Part shown: positions 14,567 through 22,294 of the stretch, piece by piece
Position numbering within the stretch: position 1 is the first letter of the stretch
Layout of the letters: every line of letters starts with the position of its first letter
Assembly (NCBI GenBank): GCA_964399955.1
Contig: CAYNST010000015.1
Location: forward strand, 1 to 44,421
Reading direction: 5' to 3'
DNA length: 44,421 nt
Source: CAYNST01 sp964399955
Lineage (GTDB): Bacteria; Pseudomonadota; Gammaproteobacteria; Pseudomonadales; Cellvibrionaceae
Notes under the pieces: generated by a model
The model's input: only the letters and a program-made list of their open reading frames with translations
Told to the model about the DNA's origin: nothing
Databases searched by the model: none
Made by a program: the position numbers and the translations under genes

Positions 14567-17041
14567 TCAGTCCGAGCGCCGCAGAATGGCCATCGGCGGC
14601 ACGCGCACTATCTCCCGGGTAGACGCCAGGCCAACCGCCGTGATCAGGCCTACAGCCAGCAGCGGGCCCGCCAGCCACAGCTCCGGGTGCAGACGAAAAT
14701 CCAGGTCAAACAGCTGTTTTTGTAGCAGGTAGACGACCAGCTCCGTGCCCAGCACTGCCAGGGTGCCTGCCATCAGGCCTATGCTGGCAAATTCGGTAAG
14801 CAACAGTTTGCGCACCAGGGATTTGCTGGCACCCAAGGTGCGCAGCATGCCCCCTTCATGCAGGCGCGTGTCCAGCGTGGACTGGATGCCGGTGATCAGC
14901 ACCAGGATACCCGCCGCCAGCACCAACAGCCAGATGAACTCCACCGCCCGGGATACCCGCTCGACAATGCTTTGAATTTGCGCAATGGTCTGGTCTATTT
15001 CCACCAGGGTAATGGTGGGGAAACGCCTGACCAGGTCGTTGACAAAGGGCTTGTCCGCCGCCGGCAGATAGAAGCTGGTCAGCCAGTTGGCGGCGGCGTC
15101 CTCTAATACCGGTTGATTGAAGATTACGTAAAAGTTGGGGTTCATGGTGTCCCAGCGAACTTCTCGCACACTGCTGACTTCCGCTTCCACCAGATCGCCG
15201 CTGACGCTGAATTGCAGCCGATCACCCACCTGCATGTCCAGGCCCTCGGCAAAGGATTTCTCCAAAGATACCTGCAAGGTCTGCGCAGCTTCGTCTTCAC
15301 TCCACCATTGCCCGGCCACCAGTTTATTGTCGCTGCTCAATTGCCTGGTCCAGGTCAGGAACAGCTCGCGTTCGTAGTTGACGTCGTTGGATTTTTGCTC
15401 AATACGGGTTTCAATGTCGTCGCTGTTGATGGCGGTCAGGCGTCCGCGCACCATGGGAAAAAAAGGCCGAAAGGCCACCCCGGCGTCGGCAAAGAGCGCG
15501 CTGATCTGCGGCTTTTGCTCGGTGAAGACGTTGAACACAAAATGGTTGGGCGCGTCCGGAGGTAATTGATCCTGCCAGGTGGTCAGCAGTGAGGTGCGTA
15601 TCAGCACCAGGGTAAACAGCAGCATAAAAAGAATGGAGAACAGCGTGATCTGCGGTGTGTTGATGCGCCGGTGTCGCTCCAGATTGACAAAACCCAGCTT
15701 CAAGCTGTGTGAGAACCGCCGCCCCAGCCGGGCAAGAGCGCGGGACACAAACGCCGCCACCAGCGACGCCGCCAGCAGGCAAAGCAGCGTCCCCAGCGAC
15801 AGGAAGAACGTCAAGGCCAGACTGCCGCTATAGAGCCATATCAAGGCCAGAGTTGCAGCAAAGCCGATACCGATGTGCTGGAGCGCCTGACCGGGCAACA
15901 CCGCATCGCCCGCGCGCAAAACCGCAGCCGGGGTAACGTTGCGCAGTGCCAGTAAGGGCGGGGCGGCAAACCCCAGCAAGGTAATCATGCCCGTGGCCAG
16001 GCTTATCCAGTAGGCAGACGCAGAAGGCGCCGCCAGAGTGGAAATAAGCCCCTGCAGAAAATAGGCAATGACCAGGTGACACAGCCAGCCCGCCAGCGAG
16101 CCTAGGGCTACTCCCACTACGCCTATGACCAGTAGCTGCAGCCCGTAGAGGCGAACAATGGCCGCCGGTGGCAACCCCAGAGTCTTCAGCAGCGCGACGG
16201 GTTTTACCCGCTGCTTGGCGTAACGGCGGGCCGCCAGGGCAATGGCCACACTGGCTAGCAACACCGCCAGACTGCCCGACAAATAGAGAAAGCTTTGGGC
16301 TTTGTCCAGCGTCTGGGTAATGCCCTGGTCCGAGTCCGCCAGGTCAGCCCAGCGCTGGTGCATGCCCAACTCGGGTTTGATCTGCTCGGCGAAGGCCTGC
16401 ACCCGGCTTTGATCACCCGCCACAATCAGCCGATAAGTAATACGGCTGCCTTCCTGCACTGCGCCGGTGGCGCTTACGTCCTGCTCGTGAATCATCACCC
16501 GGGGCGCCACGTTGAACAGGCTGCCGGTGTGGTCCGGTTCGCTGATCAACGCCTGGGTTACGCGGAAGGAAGCTTCGCCCACCTCCAGGCGATCGCCCGG
16601 GGCCAGTTCAAGCAGAGCGAACAGCCGTGACGTCAGCCAGGCCTCTCCAGGCGCTGGACCCTGAACAACCCGCCTGGGCTCACCAAAGGGTGTATCGGCT
16701 ATGGTGAGTTCGCCTTTGAGTGGATAGCGGTCGGACACGGCCTTGACCGTTGCCAGCTGAGCCTGTTGCTGCGAAAACGTCATGGCGCGAAAGACAGTGG
16801 TGCTTGCATGCTGCAGTCCGTAAGTCGCTGCTTGCTCGAACAGGCTGGACGGGTTCGGCTGGCTGCTCACAATCTGGCCGTCGCCGGCGAGGATCTGCGT
16901 GGCCTCGTTCAAGATGGAGTTCTGGATGCGGCTGGCGAACAAACCTATGCCGGATACCGTGGCTACGGCTATGATCAAGGACAGTAACAGCAGGTGCAGC
17001 TGACCGCTTTTGAAGTCGCGCCAGAGCAGGCGCGCTGCCAT
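14567..17041 (-). CDS. ybbP: YbbP-type FtsX-like ABC transporter permease
   Basis: This 824-residue inner-membrane permease has an N-terminal transmembrane helix (about residues 17-36), a large periplasmic domain, a FtsX block near the middle (SLAVLLASVAIALAARRYAK and following helices) and a second FtsX block at the C-terminus with the LRTLGASKSLVRKLLLTEF cytoplasmic loop. Two FtsX domains and about ten helices fit the YbbP group, proposed to extract lipids or lipoproteins or to detoxify esters together with TesA. The start is 2 bases after the stop of the ATPase gene. The open frame upstream of ATG 17041 lies within that gene and is not used. Confidence 0.88.
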   Translation of the reverse strand: MAARLLWRDFKSGQLHLLLLSLIIAVATVSGIGLFASRIQNSILNEATQILAGDGQIVSSQPNPSSLFEQAATYGLQHASTTVFRAMTFSQQQAQLATVKAVSDRYPLKGELTIADTPFGEPRRVVQGPAPGEAWLTSRLFALLELAPGDRLEVGEASFRVTQALISEPDHTGSLFNVAPRVMIHEQDVSATGAVQEGSRITYRLIVAGDQSRVQAFAEQIKPELGMHQRWADLADSDQGITQTLDKAQSFLYLSGSLAVLLASVAIALAARRYAKQRVKPVALLKTLGLPPAAIVRLYGLQLLVIGVVGVALGSLAGWLCHLVIAYFLQGLISTLAAPSASAYWISLATGMITLLGFAAPPLLALRNVTPAAVLRAGDAVLPGQALQHIGIGFAATLALIWLYSGSLALTFFLSLGTLLCLLAASLVAAFVSRALARLGRRFSHSLKLGFVNLERHRRINTPQITLFSILFMLLFTLVLIRTSLLTTWQDQLPPDAPNHFVFNVFTEQKPQISALFADAGVAFRPFFPMVRGRLTAINSDDIETRIEQKSNDVNYERELFLTWTRQLSSDNKLVAGQWWSEDEAAQTLQVSLEKSFAEGLDMQVGDRLQFSVSGDLVEAEVSSVREVRWDTMNPNFYVIFNQPVLEDAAANWLTSFYLPAADKPFVNDLVRRFPTITLVEIDQTIAQIQSIVERVSRAVEFIWLLVLAAGILVLITGIQSTLDTRLHEGGMLRTLGASKSLVRKLLLTEFASIGLMAGTLAVLGTELVVYLLQKQLFDLDFRLHPELWLAGPLLAVGLITAVGLASTREIVRVPPMAILRRSD

Positions 17042-17043
17042 TT

Positions 17044-17712
17044 TCACGCCGCGCGCTCCTGAATTTGGCCGTCTACCAGGTGCAACTGCCGGGCGCACCG
17101 CGACGCCAACACCGGGTCATGGGTTACCAGAACCAGTGTGGTGCGCGAGTCCTGGTTCAACTCAAACAGCAGATTGGCAATGATCTCCCCGGTGGCCCTA
17201 TCCAGGTTGCCGGTGGGCTCATCTGCAAACAGGATGGACGCCTGGCAGGCAAACGCCCGCGCTATGGCCACACGCTGCTGTTCGCCGCCGGACAATTGCT
17301 GAGGGTAGTGTGTTTCCCGTGCGGCCAGTCCCACCCGTTGCAGATACTGGCGGGCGGTTTTGTCTGCGCCTGCGCGGTTTTGCAGCTCCAGGGGCAGCAG
17401 CACGTTCTCAAGTGCCGTGAGGCTCGTCAATAATTGGAAGTTCTGAAAGACAAAGCCCACCTTCTGCATGCGCAGGGCAGCGCGCTGCTCCTCGTCCATG
17501 GCAGTAATCTCCTGCTCATCCAGCAAAACTTTACCGCTCGTAGGTGTGTCTAAGCCCGCAAGCATCCCCAGCAATGTTGACTTACCCGAGCCCGAGGCCC
17601 CAATAATGGCAACTGTTTCTCCTGCTTCTATTCGCAAGTTGATGCCCCGCAGTATGTGCAGGTCGCCCTCTGCCGATGCAATGCGATGCTCTAGGTCCTG
17701 GGTTTCGATCAT
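17044..17712 (-). CDS. ybbA: YbbA-type ABC transporter ATPase
   Basis: This 222-residue ATPase belongs to the LolD/MacB-like family and powers the permease encoded directly downstream. Walker A is GASGSGKST, the signature motif is LSGGEQQR, Walker B is ILFADEPTGNLD, and the switch histidine is in LVTHDP. It is divergent from tesA with the two start regions almost abutting. This conserved pairing is known from Escherichia coli (ybbA-ybbP beside tesA). Promoters for both genes must lie within coding DNA or the short overlap region. Confidence 0.92.
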   Translation of the reverse strand: MIETQDLEHRIASAEGDLHILRGINLRIEAGETVAIIGASGSGKSTLLGMLAGLDTPTSGKVLLDEQEITAMDEEQRAALRMQKVGFVFQNFQLLTSLTALENVLLPLELQNRAGADKTARQYLQRVGLAARETHYPQQLSGGEQQRVAIARAFACQASILFADEPTGNLDRATGEIIANLLFELNQDSRTTLVLVTHDPVLASRCARQLHLVDGQIQERAA

Positions 17713-17740
17713 TTTGCGCTCACCTGGGTTGGCGGTTGTT

Positions 17741-18367
17741 ATGGTGCTGATGTCTTCATTGCTTGCGCTTCCACTACGTGCCCAAACTTTGGTCGTATTA
17801 GGTGACTCCCTCAGCGCAGGCTACGGTATGGCCACCCATGAAGGCTGGGTAGCCCGGCTGGAGGAGCGCCTGGCCCGGGAGGCGCCGGGCGTAAAAGTGG
17901 TTAACGCGTCTGTCAGCGGTGCCACCACCAGCGCGGGCCTGCAACGCCTGCCCAGCCTGCTGCGGGAGCACAAGCCGCGCTGGATTCTGTTGGAGCTGGG
18001 TGCCAACGACGGCCTGCAGGGCAACCCCTTGCCTATGATCAGCGCCAATCTGGAGCGTCTGATAGACCTTTCTCAGGCCGCAGGCGCCCAGGTGGTGTTG
18101 TTTGGCATGCAGTTGCCGCCCAATCTGGGGCGCCGCTACACCGAGCCCTTCACGGATATGTTTCTTGGGCTTGCCCGGCAGTACAACCTTCCTTACGTGC
18201 CGTTTTTGCTGGAGGGCGTAGCCGGCCAGAAGCAGCTGATGATGGCCGACGGGCTTCACCCCACTGCGCAAGCGTCCGAGCAAATCTTTCACAACGTATG
18301 GCCGGTGGTTCAGCCTGTTATAGAGGCGGGCCTGGGCGCCAACACAAAAAGAGGGGCCCTAAATTGA
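17741..18367 (+). CDS. tesA: Periplasmic SGNH esterase TesA (thioesterase I/lysophospholipase L1)
   Basis: TesA hydrolyses acyl thioesters, lysophospholipids and other esters in the periplasm. The 208-residue product has the SGNH blocks: GDSLSAGYG with the nucleophile serine, the GATTSAG block, GANDGL and the terminal DGLHPTAQAS with the Asp-His pair. The start is uncertain. ATG at 17741 gives a hydrophobic signal (MVLMSSLLALPLRA) without a basic residue. A TTG at 17714 would add MRSPGLAVV and a positive charge, giving a more normal signal peptide that begins 1 base from the ybbA start codon. Neither has a clear ribosome-binding site. Confidence 0.9.
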   Translation: MVLMSSLLALPLRAQTLVVLGDSLSAGYGMATHEGWVARLEERLAREAPGVKVVNASVSGATTSAGLQRLPSLLREHKPRWILLELGANDGLQGNPLPMISANLERLIDLSQAAGAQVVLFGMQLPPNLGRRYTEPFTDMFLGLARQYNLPYVPFLLEGVAGQKQLMMADGLHPTAQASEQIFHNVWPVVQPVIEAGLGANTKRGALN

Positions 18368-18396
18368 CCGCCTGAAACCGTGCACGGGGCTTTTTT
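18356..18396 (+). terminator. Possible terminator after tesA
   Basis: GCCCT at 18356-18360 can pair with GGGGC at 18386-18390, followed at once by six T. The loop of about 25 bases is large and the stem short, so this is a tentative terminator. Confidence 0.3.
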
Positions 18397-18658
18397 GCGT
18401 CAATTTCCCGACTTCTCCTCATCTGCTTCACAAATTCTCAAAGGGTTGTGTGATGTAATTTGCGAATTGCATCCAGCCCGCTTCTGAACTTTACCGCCGG
18501 CGATATGATGTGGTTAATCCCTGAACAACCCGGGCATTAAGTAAGCGGCCCGCGTCCTTGAAGGGGCTTTCACCTATTAACCATAAAAAAATACCGGAAG
18601 CGCCGAGGTTCAACCGTCGCCCAGGTTAATCAGTCGATATGTTCAGCTGGAGAAGCGT

Positions 18659-19930
18659 ATGTTGGTGTTTTCCAAAAAGTTGTCATTGAGTCTTTGCGGG
18701 CGCGGCTGCCTGGCCGCCACCTTGGCTATGGCGTTGACCGCCTGCGGCGCAGCGCCCAAACCCGTAGCGGGTTCATCTTCGAGTTCAAGCAGCTCGTCCA
18801 GTTCCAGCAGCTCGTCCAGTTCCAGCAGTTCGTCGTCCAGCAGTTCATCATCAAGCAGCTCCAGTTCCAGCAGCTCCAGTTCCAGCAGCTCGTCTTCAAG
18901 TTCATCCAGCAGCTCGTCCGGTCTGCCCTCTCGTTGTGCCGGGGTGCTCTTCTGCGATGACTTTGAACTGGGCAGTGCCGGTGGCATGCCGCAGGCGCCC
19001 TGGGCATCGGCGGGCTCGGTCAGTTTGACCGAGGAGAAAGCCTTCAGTGGCAGCAAGTCGGTCAAGGTTACCGCCGCCGGTGGCGGGTATAACCGCAATC
19101 TCATTTCAATGGACCTGGCCGGTCTCGGCAATGCATCGCAGCAGTTGTATGGCCGGATGATGGTGCATTTGACCGACCAGAACAGCAACGGCGGCGACTT
19201 CACCTTTGTGCAGGCAGACGGACCCGCCAAAAACACCAATGGTGCCAGCCCAGGCACGACCGCCATGTACCGCGCGCGGGTGGACGGACGCGATGATCAC
19301 TTCATGGCCAACTACGATACCAACAACAACTGGAGCACCGACTGCTGGAAACATCCGACCTCACCGCCAGCCAGTCAGTACCTCATCCCCAAAAATCAGT
19401 GGGCATGCGTCGAGTGGCATTTTGATGCCGAAGCCAATGAACTGGTGTACTACGTCAACGGCAATGAGCTGACGCAGATTCGCGTAAAAGGCATGGGTGA
19501 CGGTTGTGTGGGCAATGCCGAAGGCGGCGTTTGGCGCGGTCCACAACATTTTGCCAAGCTTCACCTGGGCATTGAGCAGTATCACGGTAGCTCCCGTGCC
19601 CGCACCATGTTCATTGATGATGTGCAGGTGGATGACCGCTATATTGGCTGCCCGGAAATGCCGGTGACACCCCCTCCCGCAGGCAATGTGGCACAGGGTC
19701 AAACGCTGTTTGGTGCGCAGTGCAACTTTTGTCACAGCAACAACGGTAACGGCACCTTCGGTGCTGAAGGCAACAGCACCTGGATTGACATGAAAAACTT
19801 GAAGTACACCACGCTGGACGAGTTGTCGGCCTATATTGGTGCAGCTATGCCCCAGATACCGTCGCCAGGCTCTTGCGTAGGCAGCTGTGCGGACGATACC
19901 GCCGCCTTCATGAAAAGCCTCATGCGCTAG
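18659..19930 (+). CDS. Polyserine lipoprotein with a ConA-like domain and a C-terminal cytochrome c
   Basis: This 423-residue surface lipoprotein has a lipobox LTAC (C29), then an unbroken run of 49 serines (residues 39-87) as a flexible linker. A beta-rich domain follows (about 88-327), beginning LFCDDFELG and containing KSVKVTAAGGG, GRMMVHL and WACVEWHFDAEANELVYYVNG. This resembles concanavalin-like jelly-roll modules of polysaccharide-active proteins such as Cip1-like proteins. The C-terminus is a small cytochrome c: CNFCH (C355, C358, H359) binds haem, and a methionine in IGAAMPQIPSP could be the distal ligand. GGAGAAG precedes the start. It likely binds carbohydrate and carries electrons outside the cell. 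Enzymatic activity is unknown. Confidence 0.85.
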   Translation: MLVFSKKLSLSLCGRGCLAATLAMALTACGAAPKPVAGSSSSSSSSSSSSSSSSSSSSSSSSSSSSSSSSSSSSSSSSSSSSSSSSSGLPSRCAGVLFCDDFELGSAGGMPQAPWASAGSVSLTEEKAFSGSKSVKVTAAGGGYNRNLISMDLAGLGNASQQLYGRMMVHLTDQNSNGGDFTFVQADGPAKNTNGASPGTTAMYRARVDGRDDHFMANYDTNNNWSTDCWKHPTSPPASQYLIPKNQWACVEWHFDAEANELVYYVNGNELTQIRVKGMGDGCVGNAEGGVWRGPQHFAKLHLGIEQYHGSSRARTMFIDDVQVDDRYIGCPEMPVTPPPAGNVAQGQTLFGAQCNFCHSNNGNGTFGAEGNSTWIDMKNLKYTTLDELSAYIGAAMPQIPSPGSCVGSCADDTAAFMKSLMR

Positions 19931-19996
19931 CGCTCTTGCTCGACAGGCCCGGTAGAGGGCGGGTGGGCGGCAGTGAACTTGCGGATTGGTAATAGC

Positions 19997-20019
19997 AAAG
20001 CGGCTTCGGCCGCTTTTTT
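19997..20019 (+). terminator. Intrinsic terminator with a TTCG loop after the first polyserine gene
   Basis: AAAGCGGC (19997-20004), the stable tetraloop TTCG, and GCCGCTTT (20009-20016) are followed by further T residues to 20019. The two polyserine genes are therefore separately transcribed, at least in part. Confidence 0.9.
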
Positions 20020-20097
20020 GCTATCCTAACGCGCGCAGATCGCGCCGACCTTACGTATGACGGTCTTGTAACCCGCATCTTTTCAGGAAAATCCATC

Positions 20098-20701
20098 ATG
20101 ATAACCCTCGCTTCTTTGCTTAGCCCCAAGGCTGTTGTACAGCATGGCAGTATTGCTTTATTGGCATTTGCCCTGAGCGCGTGTGACAGCTCCAGCAGCA
20201 GTTCAACCACACTGACCGGCTCCAGCAGTTCATCGTCCAGTAGTAGCACATCATCCAGCAGTTCCAGCAGTTCGTCGTCCAGCAGCTCAAGCGGAATGCC
20301 TATGCCCATGCCCGGCAGCTCCAGCGGAATGCCCATGCCCGGCAGCTCCAGCTCCAGCAGCTCCAGTGGTTTGCCCACCGCATCCAGCAGTTCCAGCAGC
20401 TCCAGCGGTATGATCATTATGCCCGGCAGCTCCAGTTCCAGCTCCAGTGGCGTTCCAATGGTGCCCGGCAGCTCGTCCAGCAGTTCCAGCAGCAGTTCTT
20501 CGTCAAGTAGCTCAAGCAGCTCCAGTAGTTCCAGCAGCAGTTCNNNNNNNNNNNNNNNNNNNNNNNNNNNNNNNNNNNNNNNNNNNNNNNNNNNNNNNNN
20601 NNNNNNNNNNNNNNNNNNNNNNNNNNNNNNNNNNNNNNNNNNNCGACAGCTGCGCGGAAGATACCGCAGCCTATCTAAAAACCTTCGCGACACCGCAGTA
20701 G
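20098..20701 (+). CDS. Second polyserine lipoprotein with a cytochrome-type C-terminus, split by an assembly gap
   Basis: The 5' part (148 codons) encodes a signal with lipobox LSAC (C29) and a serine-rich linker. The linker is broken by short Pro/Met modules: GMPMPMPG (66-73), GMPMPG (77-82), GLPTA (91-95), GMIIMPG (104-110) and GVPMVPG (118-124). It runs into the 100-N gap at 20544. After the gap, another frame reads DSCAEDTAAYLKTFATPQ and stops at 20701. That matches the end of the preceding protein (SCADDTAAFMKSLMR). The two parts are one gene; the frame break comes from the nominal gap length, and the true gap must be a multiple of three. The missing segment probably holds the haem motif and perhaps a catalytic or binding domain. 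Confidence 0.75.
20544..20643. other. Assembly gap of 100 N inside the polyserine gene
   Basis: Exactly 100 N. The gap begins inside a highly repetitive AGC/TCC/AGT serine-codon tract, which explains the assembly break. Its true length is unknown. Confidence 0.98.
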
Positions 20702-20983
20702 TCGATCCAACTCGAGCTCAGCCGGTAACCTTGCATCACGTGATGAAGGTGGCCGGCTGGCACTTACCACGCCCCTCTACGGTCTTTGATGCGGCGGCGA
20801 ATTTTGCTTTATCGCGTGCCAGCCAAAACTTTTTGAATCAGCGTTGTTCTCTGCAACTGGCGCGGACTCTGGAAGAGAACGCATTGCTCCAAGCCGCAGT
20901 TACATGTACCGTTAAGGCATATGTCTCCTGTGTCAGCGGCAGTTCTCGCTTGACAGTCTTCAAACCGATCTGGCCATTCTTCA

Positions 20984-22294
20984 GTGTCGAAACCAATCTC
21001 CATTCTCAAACCGAATTTGATCTGGCTCCTGCTGTTCGCTTGTCTGATCCTGGCTCTTGGCGCTGCGACCCATGCCCGGGCGCAGGTGACAGCGGACCAG
21101 ATATTCTCCGGCCTGCAAGGCTCCGTCTTTCAAATTCGCATCATTGAAGCCAAGTCCGGCAGTATGGCCGCCATGGGCACCGGTTTTCTGGTGGGTGAGA
21201 ACCGGCTGGCTACCAACTACCATGTGGTGTCCATGAACGTACTGGAGCCGGACGACTATCGCATAGAACTGCGACTGGCGGAGACGACGCGGGTTCTAAC
21301 CGTTGTGGCGGCGGATGTGGTGAACGACCTTGCGCTTCTGGCGCCAACCGAAGGAGACCTGAACGGCACAGCCTTCACGCTGGCCGAACGCACGCCCGCA
21401 AGGGGAGAGTTGCTGTACAGCCTCGGCAACCCCCATAACCTGGGCATGACCGTGGTGCAGGGCAACTACAACGGTTTGGTGGAGCACAAATTTCTGCAGC
21501 GCATTCACTTCAGTGGTGCGGTTAACGCCGGCATGAGCGGTGGACCAACCGTGGACAGCCAATCCCGGGTAGTGGGTGTCAATGTGGCAACATCGGGCAA
21601 CCAGATTGGCTTTTTGGTGCCGGTTGCCAAGCTTTCCGCTTTGTTGCAGCGGGCGTTGGAGGAACCGCCGGCCCGCGAAGTATTGCTGAACAACATGGCC
21701 GAGCAAATACGGGGCACCACCGACGCCATGATTGCCGAGCTGCTGCAAGCGGAGTGGCCAACCATCAACATGGGCAAGGCGGTCATCCTGGACAAAACCG
21801 TGGATTGGCTGGAATGCTGGGGCAACAGTGAGCAGGATGAAGAACGCGGTTTGCTGGAAATTGCCCGGGGCTGCAACAGTGCGGATAACATCTACATCAA
21901 CAACGAGTTCAATACCGGATTTTTCGAATACGAATTCTATTACCTTGAAGTGGACGCTTGGCCGGCAACCTCGTTTTATCGGCTGCTTGCCCAGAACACC
22001 GCCAATGCGCGGCCCGGCAACCGCGCAGGCGAAAAACAAGTGGGTAACTACGACTGTATTGATCGGGTGGTGAAGACCCGGGCGGTGGGTGATGTGCCCG
22101 CCATGACCCGCAGAATCAGCTACTGTCTGCGGCCTTACAAGACCCTGCCGGGGCTGTTTGACGCTTTTTATATAGGTGTAACCCAGGATAAGACCAATAA
22201 GGCCATCATGGATCACTTCACTTTGTCCGGGGTCAGCCGCCGGGCCTCCTTCGACTTCCTGAATCGTTTTGTGGAGGTGCTGAAGTGGCAATAG
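20984..22294 (+). CDS. Secreted trypsin-like serine protease with a novel C-terminal domain
   Basis: This 436-residue protein has a signal peptide (to about residue 34, ATHARAQ) and a chymotrypsin/HtrA-like domain with triad H80 (LATNYHVVS), D115 (VVNDLALLAP) and S185 (NAGMSGGPTV). The last 200 residues form a separate domain without PDZ features. It contains four cysteines (DWLECWGN, ARGCNS, NYDCIDR, SYCLRP) that could form disulfides, and I do not recognise it. The GTG at 20984 is the first possible start after an in-frame TGA and has no clear ribosome-binding site. It overlaps the FHA gene downstream by 10 bases, giving a three-gene operon. Confidence 0.82.
   Translation: MSKPISILKPNLIWLLLFACLILALGAATHARAQVTADQIFSGLQGSVFQIRIIEAKSGSMAAMGTGFLVGENRLATNYHVVSMNVLEPDDYRIELRLAETTRVLTVVAADVVNDLALLAPTEGDLNGTAFTLAERTPARGELLYSLGNPHNLGMTVVQGNYNGLVEHKFLQRIHFSGAVNAGMSGGPTVDSQSRVVGVNVATSGNQIGFLVPVAKLSALLQRALEEPPAREVLLNNMAEQIRGTTDAMIAELLQAEWPTINMGKAVILDKTVDWLECWGNSEQDEERGLLEIARGCNSADNIYINNEFNTGFFEYEFYYLEVDAWPATSFYRLLAQNTANARPGNRAGEKQVGNYDCIDRVVKTRAVGDVPAMTRRISYCLRPYKTLPGLFDAFYIGVTQDKTNKAIMDHFTLSGVSRRASFDFLNRFVEVLKWQ

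Noticed and set aside
18773..18919. Short repeated units considered as a CRISPR array or microsatellite
   Set aside because: The units are serine codons in frame without spacers; they are explained by the protein linker.
18643..19266. Minus-strand ORF rich in Leu/Glu opposite the serine tract
   Set aside because: It is the antisense of polyserine codons (AGC/TCC), which yields Leu/Glu strings; no ribosome-binding site or family match.
19920..20693. Minus-strand Leu/Glu-rich ORF across the second serine tract and gap
   Set aside because: Same antisense artefact, and it runs through 100 N.
20098..20701. Frame change in the second polyserine gene as a pseudogene
   Set aside because: The frame change coincides with a nominal 100-N gap, so it says nothing about the real sequence.
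20950..20980. TTGACA as a promoter for the protease operon
   Set aside because: The -35 is perfect but no acceptable -10 lies 16-18 bases downstream, and the implied start would leave no leader before the GTG.
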